Below are positions 32,332-42,090 of a stretch of 64,000 nt of DNA, one piece after another. The position numbers and the translations under genes are program-made. The stretch comes from Morganella psychrotolerans. GTDB taxonomy: Bacteria > Pseudomonadota > Gammaproteobacteria > Enterobacterales > Enterobacteriaceae. Numbering within the stretch: position 1 is the first letter of the stretch; every line of letters starts with the position of its first letter. The notes beneath the pieces are model-generated. The model made no database searches. It saw nothing but the letters and a program-made list of their open reading frames with translations, and was not told the origin of the DNA. The stretch is from the NCBI RefSeq assembly GCF_001676155.1, contig NZ_LZEW01000012.1, forward strand, positions 434,001-498,000, in the 5' to 3' direction.

Positions 32332-33159
32332 TTAAAAGGGTTTGTCCCCCGTCACCGTTGCGCGGTGCATGATACGGTGAGCATTTCCGTAATCGAAACA
32401 GGCGAGATGCGCAGTGCAGCGATTATCCCAGATAGCCACATCCCCGTTTTGCCAGTGCCAGCGGACCGCATAGGTTGGCCGGGTACTGTGTTTAAACAAG
32501 AATGCCAGCAATATATCACTCTCTTCCGGGCTTAATTCATTGATACGGCTTGTAAAACCTTCCGTAACAAATAAACATTTCTCACCGGTCACCGGATGTG
32601 TTCTGATCACGGGATGGCTTACCGGCGGATAATCCTGCCTGGCTTTTTCCAATGATGCCTTTGCTTCTTTTGTCTGAGTGAAACGACTGTCAGGAAATGA
32701 ACGGCTGATATCATGTTCTGCTGTCAGACCGGATAAAAATTGCTTCATGGCCGGGGACAGATCTGCGTAAGCGCGGGTCAGAGATGCCCATAACGTATCT
32801 CCCCCGTATGCCGGCACCTGTACCGCCGACAACACGCATCCCATCGCGGGTTTTTCCAGAAAGGTTACATCGGTGTGCCACAGTTCATTATCTTTTAAGT
32901 CCAGCAGATGGCTGTCCAGCACAATGATTTCCTTCACGGTTTCATGAGAGGGAAAAATCGGATGTATATGCAGATGACCGAACGCAGCAGCCAGGTCACG
33001 CTGAACTTCCGGTTTGAGGTATTGCCTGCGGAAAAATAAAACCTGATGTTCTGATAGTGCTGCCTGCAATTTTGGCAATGTATCTGCATCTTGTATCTGG
33101 TTCAGATCGATATCGCTGATTTGAGCGCCGATAGCGGGTGTTAACTTTTGTATATCCAT
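32332..33159 (-). CDS. tauD: Taurine dioxygenase TauD
   Basis: Fe(II)/2-oxoglutarate dioxygenase that splits taurine into sulfite and aminoacetaldehyde. The 275 residues contain the iron ligands in ELWHTDVTF (His and Asp near 94-96) and the C-terminal ligand region NAHRIMHRATVTGD, with the 2-oxoglutarate-binding Arg. Last gene of tauABCD, 20 bases after tauC. Sulfite made here is the substrate of the sulfite reductase encoded by the divergent cysJI. Confidence 0.93.
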   Translation of the reverse strand: MDIQKLTPAIGAQISDIDLNQIQDADTLPKLQAALSEHQVLFFRRQYLKPEVQRDLAAAFGHLHIHPIFPSHETVKEIIVLDSHLLDLKDNELWHTDVTFLEKPAMGCVLSAVQVPAYGGDTLWASLTRAYADLSPAMKQFLSGLTAEHDISRSFPDSRFTQTKEAKASLEKARQDYPPVSHPVIRTHPVTGEKCLFVTEGFTSRINELSPEESDILLAFLFKHSTRPTYAVRWHWQNGDVAIWDNRCTAHLACFDYGNAHRIMHRATVTGDKPF

Positions 33160-33178
33160 ATCCGTTCTCCCGGGTTGT

Positions 33179-33976
33179 TTAAGATTCTTTTGCGTACCAC
33201 GGAACTAATGCCTGCTGTAAATAACGTAGTGCCAGTTCAATGCTGAGCGCCACAACGGCAATCACGGCAATGCCTGTCATGACAATCCCTGTATTCAGAA
33301 ATTGTGCAGCGGACTGCACCATAAATCCCAGTCCCCGCTGTGCCGCGACTAACTCGGCTGCCACCAGTGTTGACCAGCCCACACCCAGCCCAATCCGGAC
33401 ACCGGTAATGATGTGCGGTAATGCTGATGGTAAAATCACATACCTTAAAACCTGCAATCGGTTTGCCCCCAGAGATTGCACCGCCCGTATCCGGTTTTCC
33501 GGCACAGCCAGAACGCCCTGCATGGCGGAAATTAAAACCGGTGCCAGAATGGCCAGATAAATCAGCAGGACTTTGGTGGTTTCACCAATACCAAACCAGA
33601 TAACAATCAGTGGCAGATAAGCCAGAGGGGGAACAGGGCGATAAAGTTCGATAACAGGATCTAACACGCCGCGGATCAGCGGACTCAGCCCCATCATAAC
33701 GCCCGCCGGGATCCCCGTAATTACCGCCAGGAGCAGTGCCTGAAGTATCCGGTCCAGGCTGGCGGCCAGGTGCTGCCACAGCGTGGCATTCATATAGCCG
33801 GACTCTGATAACGCCAGAAACTGACGTCCGATCTGTTCCGGCGCGGGCAGATACAGCGGGTTAACCCACTGTAATGTACTTGTCAGCCACCATCCTGCTA
33901 TCAGTACAGATATACTCACGATGCTGATTAATATCCGGCTGTGCCGGGCTTTTCTCTCTCCGGATAGGTATTTCAT
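33179..33976 (-). CDS. tauC: Taurine ABC transporter permease TauC
   Basis: Permease of the TauABC importer, 265 residues with about six membrane helices. The EAA-type coupling loop is visible in VQSLGANRLQVLRYVILP (about residues 165-185). The N-terminal sequence GWWLTSTLQWVNPLYLPAPEQI matches the SsuC/TauC group; genomic pairing with tauD favours TauC. Between tauB and tauD. Confidence 0.93.
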   Translation of the reverse strand: MKYLSGERKARHSRILISIVSISVLIAGWWLTSTLQWVNPLYLPAPEQIGRQFLALSESGYMNATLWQHLAASLDRILQALLLAVITGIPAGVMMGLSPLIRGVLDPVIELYRPVPPLAYLPLIVIWFGIGETTKVLLIYLAILAPVLISAMQGVLAVPENRIRAVQSLGANRLQVLRYVILPSALPHIITGVRIGLGVGWSTLVAAELVAAQRGLGFMVQSAAQFLNTGIVMTGIAVIAVVALSIELALRYLQQALVPWYAKES

Positions 33977-34037
33977 GGTATGACCTCTTTTCTGACAATA
34001 TGGTATATGCTCTGCATCTGCATTATTAACCGGTTAA

Positions 34038-34812
34038 TTAACTGCACTTGTGTGCCATTATTTTATCGGACAGGTAATCTCTGTAATGAATAAAACTCTG
34101 GTCAGATTTTATCTGACGAATAGTCATACCGTCTGACCAGTGTTTATAAAATGGTGGTTCTTCAACGGATATTATTCGTCCCGGATTTGGCGCCATTAAT
34201 ATCAGATTCGTGGCCAGAAGAAGGGTTTCTTCAATATCATGTGTAATAATAAAGAAAGCACTCTGCCGGTTTTTTTTCAATGTCAGAATTAATGATTGCA
34301 TTTGTTCACGGTTAGCGGCATCCAGCGCCCCAAAGGGTTCATCCATCAAAATAAAATCAGATTCAATGGCCAATGCCCGCGCAATACCAACCCGTTGCCG
34401 CATTCCTCCGGATAATGACCAGATATTATCCGTAATAACATGAAGCAGCCCTGTATCCTGCAGTTTCTCTTTTACAATTGCGGTTTCTTCCTGTTTCCCT
34501 GAATTTTTAATTTGCAGCCCCAGTGCGACATTTTCATAAACATTGAGCCAGGGCATAAGTGCATCATTTTGAAATACCACCGCTCTGTCTGATGCCGGGC
34601 CATAAATTATTTTTCCGTCCTGTGTTATTTCCCCCCCGGACGGAGATAAAAAACCGGCCACAATATTCAGCAACGATGTTTTACCGCAACCGGAGGCTCC
34701 CAGTACAACCGTAATACCATTATCAGGTATAGTTAAATTCACATCAGATAATATGATTTGTGGTTTATCGGGGTAAAAAAAAATCAATATTTTTAAGAAT
34801 AATATCAGCCAT
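34038..34812 (-). CDS. tauB: Taurine ABC transporter ATP-binding protein TauB, N-terminus shifted as sequenced
   Basis: ATPase of the taurine importer, with Walker A GASGCGKTS, signature LSGGMRQR and Walker B FILMDEPFGALD. The open frame as sequenced begins only at a TTG (34787). A run of nine A at 34775-34783 (T9 in the coding sense) separates it from an ATG at 34812 giving MADIILKNIDF. With eight bases the two join into a 257-residue protein, close to E. coli TauB, and the start lies one base after the tauA stop, as expected for coupling. An over-called homopolymer is the likely cause; otherwise translation from TTG would give a protein shortened by nine residues. Confidence 0.9.
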
Positions 34813-34813
34813 A

Positions 34814-35866
34814 TTATTGTTCCTTTGCCGTTTCAATGGCCTGTATACTGATATTTTCGGCATAAGTGGTTTTTACGGTATCAATGCTGCCCTGCTGCTG
34901 TAAAAACAGAGCGGTATCACGGATCTCACCGGCAAGAGAGGTGGCCAGAATCCGGGTCTGCTCCTGCAAACCGGGATAATCATTACCGGACATTACCGCG
35001 GCAACTTCATCCGGTTGTGATCCGGTCAGTGCGGCAATTTTACCGGATATCTCAGGGTGCTCTGATAAACTATTTTTATTCCGGTTATACCACTGCACTT
35101 CCTTGTCAGTGACCGCGACAAATCGGGCAAGGACATCAGAGTGCTGTTCAGCGAAGGTATTTTCCGCCACCCACAAATCATAGGTTGGTTTCCCCCGGGC
35201 GCTCATGTCACGGCCGGACATCAGGATCTGTCCGGAGGCTTTAAGCTGACTTAATGCCGGCTCCCAGACATAAGCCGCATCAATATCCTCTCTTTCCCAT
35301 GCGGCAACAATTTCAGCAGGGCGCAGATTAATGAGTTGTACCGATTTTTCATCAATATTCAGGTGTGCCAGTGCCGCAAGCAAACTGTAATGGGCCGTTG
35401 ATGTAAAAGGCACCGCAATTTTTTTACCGGTTAATCCGCCTGACGAATGGCGGTCATTGCGGATAATCAGGGCTTCGGATGTACCTAAAATGGCGGCAAT
35501 ATAAAATACCTTAACCGGTAATCCCCGGCTTGCGGCAATACTGAATGGCGCTGATCCTATATTGGCGATATCCACATCGCCGGCAGCCAGTGCGGTTAAT
35601 ATACCGGCACCGCTGTCAAATTTTTTCCAGATGATTTGTTTCCCGGTGGCCTTTTCATAGGCGTTATTTGCCTGCGCAATTTTACCGGGGTCAATACCGG
35701 TCTGATAGGCGATCACGACTGGTTTTTCAGCCGATTTATTTTTCCGGGGCTGTTGGTGCGCCGGCAGTGTCTGACTGTGAATAAAACCGGTGACAAGTGC
35801 CAGAACCGCTATTAAAGATAAAATCACCCGCTTTTGTTTTTGTTTTTGAGGCTGATATAACGACAT
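34814..35866 (-). CDS. tauA: Taurine-binding periplasmic protein TauA
   Basis: Periplasmic solute-binding protein for taurine, 350 residues. The N-terminal region is basic (QKQKQKR) followed by a hydrophobic signal segment (about 14-32). The mature part shows VVIAYQTGIDPGKIAQAN, KFDSGAGILTALAAGDVDIA, KIAVPFTSTAHYSLLAAL and DIDAAYVWEPAL, all close to E. coli TauA. First gene of tauABCD, divergent from cysJ. E. coli tau genes are activated by CysB and Cbl; similar control here is inference. Confidence 0.94.
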   Translation of the reverse strand: MSLYQPQKQKQKRVILSLIAVLALVTGFIHSQTLPAHQQPRKNKSAEKPVVIAYQTGIDPGKIAQANNAYEKATGKQIIWKKFDSGAGILTALAAGDVDIANIGSAPFSIAASRGLPVKVFYIAAILGTSEALIIRNDRHSSGGLTGKKIAVPFTSTAHYSLLAALAHLNIDEKSVQLINLRPAEIVAAWEREDIDAAYVWEPALSQLKASGQILMSGRDMSARGKPTYDLWVAENTFAEQHSDVLARFVAVTDKEVQWYNRNKNSLSEHPEISGKIAALTGSQPDEVAAVMSGNDYPGLQEQTRILATSLAGEIRDTALFLQQQGSIDTVKTTYAENISIQAIETAKEQ

Positions 35867-36219
35867 AGTTTTCTTCCGGTGAAAAATGATGAATATCGAT
35901 ATATTAAGATGACGGGTGTATATATCCGGAAATAATTAATTATTATATTTAAATTCCATTTTGTTATGCATGAATATTATTCAATGTAATTGTTCTGGTT
36001 TTTTAAATAATTAATTTAAATCGGTCTGTTTTTGCGTATCAATTGTTATTGCGTGAGGTGTTTGATCGGGGTATATACTGGCGTGGAATGACAAAGGCAT
36101 GATGTTATATTTTTTGGCTATAAGATATGGGGTTGTTATCTTATCCTATTTGGCAGGGATGTTATAACCTGGGAAGTACCGGAATAATAATTTATATATA
36201 ATACGGGAGCAACAGGGTA
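35867..36219. promoter_or_regulatory. Divergent promoter region tauA / cysJ
   Basis: About 350 AT-rich bases with no gene, shared by two sulfur-assimilation operons read in opposite directions. Several T/A-rich imperfect inverted repeats occur, and a possible -10 element (TATAAT, about 36196-36201) lies just upstream of cysJ. In E. coli both operon types are controlled by CysB, and tau also by Cbl. Binding sites are expected here but cannot be assigned by eye. Confidence 0.55.
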
Positions 36220-38026
36220 ATGATAAAAAAGCAATCTCCGGTATCGGTGTTCCCGATATCAGCGGAGCAGCTTTCTGCTCTGCAAACAATAACTGACAAT
36301 GTCACGTCTCATCAACTGGCCTGGATATCCGGTTATTTATGGGGAAAGGTTAGCGAAGAACTGTCCACCGATATTCCTGTTACGGTAACAGCCTCATCAA
36401 ACGATATTATTACTATTATATCAGCATCGCAGACCGGTAATGCACGACGTCTGTCAGAAGAATTAAACGTACATTTAATTAATGAAGGTTTCAGTGTTAA
36501 TTTGATAAGTGCGGGTAAATTTAAATATAAACAGCTTGCCCGCGAAAAAATAATTATTATTGTGACCTCCACTCAGGGAGACGGAGAACCACCGGAAGAA
36601 GCGGTGGCGTTTTATAAATATCTGCATTCAGAAAAAAAGACCTGATCTCAGTGAAATGGTTTATGCGGTCTTTTCATTGGGTGATTCGTCATATGAAAAA
36701 TTTTGCCGTGCAGGTATAGGGTTTGATACTCAGTTAGCGAAATCAGGGGCGAAATCGTTACTGTCCCGGGTGGATGCAGATGTGGATTATCAGTCTGTTG
36801 CCGGGGAATGGATTAACGAACTCACTCAATTGCTTAAAAAACGGGTATCAGAACAGGGAGATGGTCAGCAGGCGGCAACACCTGTGGGTTGCACCGGCGG
36901 GATTAACACTCATGCCTATACAAAAACCACGCCACTGACCGCATCACTCTTGGTTAATCAAAAAATTACCGGACGGGGATCACGCAAGGATGTGCGCCAT
37001 ATTGAAATCTCACTGGGGGATTCCGGCTTGCGTTATCAGCCCGGGGATGCACTCGGTGTTTGGTTTGAAAATGATCCGGCGTTGGCGGATGAAGTACTCA
37101 GCTTATTACAACTGAACGGGGAGGAACGTATTTTTATCACCGGTCAGTCATACCCGCTGAGGGAGGCGTTGATTTGTCATCTGGAATTAACACAGAATAA
37201 TAGCGTGACGGTCAGTAAATACGCGCAGTTAGCACAGAATGACGTGCTGTTAAGCCTTATCAGCGATAAACAGGCCACTGTGCATTATGCGAAAACAACG
37301 CCTGTTGCAGCAATGCTCAGGATGACTGCCTCACAGCCATCCGCTCAGGCATTCGCCGATATCCTCAGACCGCTTACTCCCAGACTGTACTCAGTTTCCT
37401 CTTCACAGGCTGAAACAGAAAATGAAGTTCATCTTACCGTCGGAGTGATCCGTTATGAAACAGACGGATATGCACGTACGGGCGGCGCTTCAGGGTTCCT
37501 GGCTGATCATATAAAAGAGGGCGGGGATCTGCGGATCTTTATTGAGCACAATGATAATTTCCGCCTTCCGGCTGATCCGGCTGCTCCCGTTATTATGATC
37601 GGAGCCGGAACCGGTATTGCGCCATTCAGGGCATTTATGCAACAACGTGAAAATGATAATGCGACAGGAAAAAACTGGCTTTTTTACGGAAATCAGTGTT
37701 TTACAGAAGATTTTCTGTATCAGACTCAATGGCAGCGTTATGTCACAGAGGGTTTATTAACCTCAGTGTCTTTAGCCTGGTCGCGTGATAAGCCGGTCAG
37801 AACCTATGTACAGGACAAGTTGTATGAGCAGGGTGAGGAAGTGTGGCGCTGGATTGATGCCGGCGCACATATCTATGTCTGTGGTAATGCAAATCATATG
37901 GCCTGTGATACGCAACGGGCATTGCTGGATATCATCAGCCAATACGGAAATATGGATAGCGGATCGGCTGATGAGTTTTTAAGTGAACTGCGCACTGTGC
38001 GCCGGTATCAGAGGGATGTTTATTAA
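36220..38026 (+). pseudogene. cysJ: Sulfite reductase flavoprotein CysJ, frameshifted in an A7 run
   Basis: Flavoprotein subunit of NADPH sulfite reductase. The first frame (141 residues) covers the N-terminus and most of the flavodoxin domain ([27 protein letters not shown]) and stops at 36645. The second frame, from 36656 at latest, supplies the rest: [11 protein letters not shown], the FAD domain with [11 protein letters not shown] and the NADPH domain with [13 protein letters not shown]. Removing one A from the A7 run at 36632-36638 joins them into 601 residues (E. coli 599), reading [19 protein letters not shown] across the join. It is either a sequencing over-call or a true null allele; in the latter case sulfite reduction would fail. 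Its stop overlaps the cysI start. Confidence 0.9.
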
Positions 38027-39753
38027 TGAGTGATAAAAAATACGGACCTTTAATTGTTGAGGGTAAACTGAGCGACAGCGAAAGAATGAAGCGTGACAGT
38101 GATTATCTGCGCGGGACGATTAAAGACGATTTGAAAAATGGTCTGACCGGCGGGTTTGAAGGGGATAATTTTTTACTGATCCGCTTTCACGGGATGTATC
38201 AGCAGGATGACCGTGATATCCGTGCGGAACGCACAGAACAGCAGTTGGAACCCCGTCATGCCATGATGCTTCGCTGCCGTCTGCCGGGCGGTATTATTAC
38301 ACCGGCGCAGTGGCTGAAAATTGATAAATTTGCATCAGAAAATACGCTGTACGGCAGCATCCGCATTACCAACCGGCAGACGTTTCAGTTTCACGGTATT
38401 TTGAAAGGGGATTTAAAACCGGCACATCAGATGTTGCATGAAGCAGGGCTGGATTCACTTGCCACGGCTAATGATGTTAACCGCAATGTTCTCTGCACGT
38501 CTAATCCGGTTCAGTCTGAATTACACAGTGAGGCGTATCAATGGGCAAAAAAGATATCGGAACATTTATTACCCCGGACGCGTGCGTATGCTGAGATCTG
38601 GCTTAATAAAGAAAAAGTTGCAGTAACAGATGAGGAGCCAATATTAGGGAAAACCTACCTGCCGCGTAAATTCAAAACATCAGTGGTGATCCCGCCCGTA
38701 AATGATGTTGATTTACATGCTAATGACATGAATTTTGTGGCTATTGAACAAAACGGAAAACTGATAGGTTTTAATGTTCTGGTCGGCGGGGGGCTGGCTA
38801 TGACACACGGTGATACCGCAACATTTCCCCGTTTGGCCAGTGAATTCGGGTTTATTTTCTTAAAGGATACACTGGCGGTCGCGCAGGCGATTGTCACCAC
38901 GCAACGTGACTGGGGAAACCGGACAGACCGCAAAAATGCCAAAACCAAATACACTCTTGAACGCGTCGGTATTGACGTTTTTAAACAGGAAACGCAGCGG
39001 CGTTCAGGTGTGACATTCTCTCCTGTCCGTCCGTATACATTCACATTACGCGGTGATCAGCCCGGCTGGTTAAAAGGTATTGATGGTCACTGGCATCTGA
39101 CGCTTTTTATTGAAAATGGCCGCCTGATTGATCTGCCCGGCAAACCATTAAAAACAGGCGTGGCGGAAATCGCAAAAATTCACCGGGGGGATTTTCGTTT
39201 AACCGCCAATCAAAACCTGATTATTGCGGGAGTTCCACAGGCAAAAAAAGAGAATATTGAATTGATCGCACGGGCGCATGGTCTTATCAGTGACAGTGTT
39301 ACTCCGCTGCGTGAGAATTCAATGGCATGTGTTTCTTTCCCGACATGTCCGCTGGCTATGGCAGAAGCGGAGCGTTTCCTGCCTGATTTTATCACCTGTG
39401 TGGAAAACATTATGCTGTCACACGGTGTGGGCGGAGAGCCTATTGTATTGCGTGTGACCGGTTGCCCGAATGGCTGCGCCCGGGCGATGTTATCGGAAGT
39501 GGGATTAGTGGGAAAAGCGCCGGATCGCTATAATTTACATTTGGGCGGAAATCGTACCGGTACACGAATTCCCCGTATGTACAGGGAAAATATCAGCTCA
39601 GCAGTGATTTTATCTATTCTGGATGAATTAATCGGACGCTGGTCAACAGAACGGAATAGTCAGGAAGGATTTGGTGATTATCTGATCCGTGCCGATATTA
39701 TCAAACCAGTGCTTAACTCAGCGGTTGATTTTTATGAGGCAAAAGTGGTTTAA
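38026..39753 (+). CDS. cysI: Sulfite reductase hemoprotein CysI
   Basis: Siroheme and 4Fe-4S subunit that reduces sulfite to sulfide with electrons from CysJ. The 575 residues contain the paired cysteine motifs [10 protein letters not shown] (near 434-440) and [11 protein letters not shown] (near 479-483) that bind the cluster and siroheme. Also present are the substrate-binding arginines in [17 protein letters not shown] overlaps the cysJ stop. No cysH follows, unlike the E. coli cysJIH operon; a terminator comes directly after. Confidence 0.97.
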   Translation: MSDKKYGPLIVEGKLSDSERMKRDSDYLRGTIKDDLKNGLTGGFEGDNFLLIRFHGMYQQDDRDIRAERTEQQLEPRHAMMLRCRLPGGIITPAQWLKIDKFASENTLYGSIRITNRQTFQFHGILKGDLKPAHQMLHEAGLDSLATANDVNRNVLCTSNPVQSELHSEAYQWAKKISEHLLPRTRAYAEIWLNKEKVAVTDEEPILGKTYLPRKFKTSVVIPPVNDVDLHANDMNFVAIEQNGKLIGFNVLVGGGLAMTHGDTATFPRLASEFGFIFLKDTLAVAQAIVTTQRDWGNRTDRKNAKTKYTLERVGIDVFKQETQRRSGVTFSPVRPYTFTLRGDQPGWLKGIDGHWHLTLFIENGRLIDLPGKPLKTGVAEIAKIHRGDFRLTANQNLIIAGVPQAKKENIELIARAHGLISDSVTPLRENSMACVSFPTCPLAMAEAERFLPDFITCVENIMLSHGVGGEPIVLRVTGCPNGCARAMLSEVGLVGKAPDRYNLHLGGNRTGTRIPRMYRENISSAVILSILDELIGRWSTERNSQEGFGDYLIRADIIKPVLNSAVDFYEAKVV

Positions 39754-39756
39754 CGT

Positions 39757-39789
39757 AAAAACCGCGCCATTTTCAGTGGCGCGGTTTTT
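39757..39789. terminator. Bidirectional terminator cysI / degQ
   Basis: AAAACCGCGCCA / TGGCGCGGTTTT perfect 12-base stem with A-run and T-run on its flanks. It stops cysI on the plus strand and degQ on the minus strand, so degQ transcription cannot easily reach the tau genes or degS. Confidence 0.88.
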
Positions 39790-39813
39790 ACTATTTACAA
39801 AAATCCAGGTTAA

Positions 39814-41209
39814 TCAGCGGCCTGCATTATTGAGAAGCAGGTAAATATCCTCACCACCGCGTAAAATATTCAGTGCGAGAACATTCGGTTTGGCATCAAT
39901 TATCTTACGTAATTCAACAATGCTCTGAACGCGCTGGTTGTTGACGCCGACAATCAGGTCACCGGCCTGTAATGTGGATGCTTCAGCAGGTGATCCCTTC
40001 TGAACCACATCAACACTCACGCCTTTGTCGCCTTGCTTATTACTGCCGTTACTCAGTGTTGCGCCTTCCAGTAGTGTGGTCAGGTTTTCAGCTTTGGTCG
40101 TCTGACCTTCGCTGTTATCCAGAATCACACTGACATCCAGGGCTGCACCTTTACGCAATAAACCAATTTTCACTTCTTTGCCCGGTGGTGTGGTGCCGAC
40201 TTTTGCCCGCAATTCAGCAAAGCTGCCGACACGTTTGCCGTCAACGGAAATAAGCACGTCACCGGCTTTGATTCCGGCTTTAGCTGCCGCTGATTTAGGG
40301 ATAACTTCACTGACAAATGCGCCGCGTTGTGCTTCCACATTCATGGCTTTTGCAATATCAGCATTCATTTCAGTACCACGGATCCCGAGAACGCCGCGTT
40401 TCACTTCACCGGTTGCGATTAACTGACCGGTCAGGTCTTTAGCCATATTACTCGGGATAGCAAAACCGATCCCGACGTTACCGCCGCCCGGTGCCAGAAT
40501 CGCGGTATTAATACCGATTAGCTCACCGTTGAGATTAAGCAGCGCACCACCCGAGTTCCCCCGGTTAATGGATGCATCCGTCTGAATAAAGTTTTCCAGC
40601 CCTTCCATATTCAGTCCGCTGCGACCTAATGCAGAGATAATCCCGGAGGTGGCGGTCTGACCTAACCCGAAGGGGTTACCGACAGCCACGGTGAAATCAC
40701 CCACACGCAGTTTATCTGAGTCAGCCATCGTAATGGCGGTCAGGTTCGGGGCATTTTTCACCTGCAACAGAGCAATGTCAGTTTGCGGATCACGGCCGAT
40801 TAAAGTGGCGTCATACTCACGTCCGTCATTGAGCTGGATCTGAATTTTATCGGCATTCTGAATAACGTGGTTATTGGTCAGAATATAACCTTTCGCCGCA
40901 TCAATAATGACACCGGAGCCCTGACCTTCAAACGGGCGCACACTTTCTTGTTGAGTCGGTGCATTCGGGCCGAAGAAGAACTTAAATTCTTCCGGAACTT
41001 GCTGGCGCTGAACCGCCGTGCCGGAGACTTTGACACTGACGACAGCCGGTAATACTTTTTCCAGCATTGGCGCCAGGCTTGGTAATGATTCACCGGCAGC
41101 CAGTTTGGCCGGCAGTGCGGCATTTGAAACCGCAGGGATGACGGCGAGGGATAATCCGAGGCTGATGGCAACAGCACTGAGCAGGTTTTTTTTTCTTCTT
41201 GTTCATCAT
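39814..41209 (-). CDS. degQ: Periplasmic serine endoprotease DegQ, signal peptide out of frame as sequenced
   Basis: HtrA-family protease and chaperone. The long frame begins MLEKVLPAVVSVKV. It contains the catalytic His in TNNHVI, Asp in DIALLQV and Ser in RGNSGGALLN, followed by two PDZ domains. DegQ rather than DegP, because the Cys-rich Q-loop insert is absent. Upstream, in another frame, is MMNKKKK. A run of nine T at 41186-41194 (A9 in the coding sense) breaks the frame; with eight bases the product begins MMNKKKKNLLSAVAISLGL, a proper signal peptide, and is 464 residues long. Without the repair the protein would lack export. degS, its usual neighbour, is 7.7 kb away. Confidence 0.92.
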
Positions 41210-41408
41210 GTGTTTTATTTCTCATCAATTAATAAGCTGAATCTGCGGCACACAAAGCCGCAGCATACGCAGATAGTCTTATGACTCTATATGCGGGATG
41301 AAAGTTCCGCGTTCAATGAGAATAAAACAACCTTTACAAGGCTTTACGTGAACTTAAATTCGTATGACTAATTGTTTCATGTAAATCATTAAATGGCTGA
41401 ATTCAGAT

Positions 41409-41436
41409 AAAAAAAAAACCGTGGTATCCACGGTTT
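41409..41436 (-). terminator. Terminator of zapG
   Basis: AAACCGTGG(tat)CCACGGTTT hairpin just after the zapG stop on the minus strand, followed in that direction by a T-run of about ten. Classic intrinsic terminator. Confidence 0.85.
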
Positions 41437-41442
41437 CTCAGA

Positions 41443-41847
41443 TTAATTTTCTTTATTTTCGGCGGGGCGGAACAGGCCGGATGAACCGTCTGAGTAATCC
41501 CGCGGCGGTAATTTAACCGGCGGCTGGTCGTTATCCGCTTCCGCTTCTGTCAGGCGGTAATTGAACGGATTATCCTGAGCAGGAAGACCGGGCATCAGTT
41601 CTGACGAGCTTTTCGCCATGTGCTGATATAACTGGCGGTAATCTTTTGCCATGTTATCAAGCAATTCTGCGCTACGGGCAAAGTGACTGACGAGCTCTTT
41701 ACGATACTCTTCCAGTTCAGCTTTGTTTTTATCCAGATCACGCTTCATCGCTTCCTGTTCCCTGAGTTTTGAACTCCCCAGACGAACAGCAAGCGCACCA
41801 ATGATTAAACCAACTGCTAAACCAATGAGTGCATATACCCAAATCAT
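41443..41847 (-). CDS. zapG: Cell-envelope coordination protein ZapG (YhcB, DUF1043)
   Basis: Small inner-membrane protein of 134 residues linked to cell division and envelope growth. One membrane helix at about residues 3-22 (WVYALIGLAVGLIIGALAV) is followed by a coiled-coil region (about 28-80) and a disordered tail. The ATG at 41847 (MIWVYALIG) matches E. coli; the same frame is open far upstream but has no similarity there. Conserved neighbour of zapE and degQ. Confidence 0.94.
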   Translation of the reverse strand: MIWVYALIGLAVGLIIGALAVRLGSSKLREQEAMKRDLDKNKAELEEYRKELVSHFARSAELLDNMAKDYRQLYQHMAKSSSELMPGLPAQDNPFNYRLTEAEADNDQPPVKLPPRDYSDGSSGLFRPAENKEN

Positions 41848-41996
41848 GGCAACTCCTTTAAGTGCATCATGCGCGTAAGATTCTGTTATCACTATAACCG
41901 GATTTACTGTCCGGGGGGAATAGCGAACATTGTGGTTGCCGACATTATCCCGGATTTCTGAGTATAATGCCCGCCACAACATCATAAAAATCGCAA

Positions 41997-42057
41997 TATA
42001 CCCGTATTCATTCAAACAGCAGGTTTGCTGACGGCATCCTGAATGACATCGGGTATA
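41997..42057. repeat. ERIC-like repeat, shortest two-ended form (61 bp)
   Basis: TATACCCGTATTCATTCA and TGAATGACATCGGGTATA ends enclose only AACAGCAGGTTTGCTGACGG and a few more bases. The central ACATA..TATGT hairpin is missing. It lies between divergent zapG and zapE, just ahead of the zapE ribosome-binding site. Confidence 0.8.
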
Positions 42058-42090
42058 GAAACCATTGATAATGTTAAGGGATTTCTGTTT

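Noticed and set aside
36620-36660. Programmed -1 ribosomal frameshifting at A-AAA-AAG in cysJ
   Set aside because: The slippery heptamer is in phase, but a -1 shift leads into the wrong frame; the downstream cysJ frame needs +1 (one base fewer). No CysJ family member is known to use it.
32125-39800. Genomic island with integrase or phage origin
   Set aside because: No integrase, transposase, tRNA or clear direct repeats at the edges. Only gene content and position suggest insertion.
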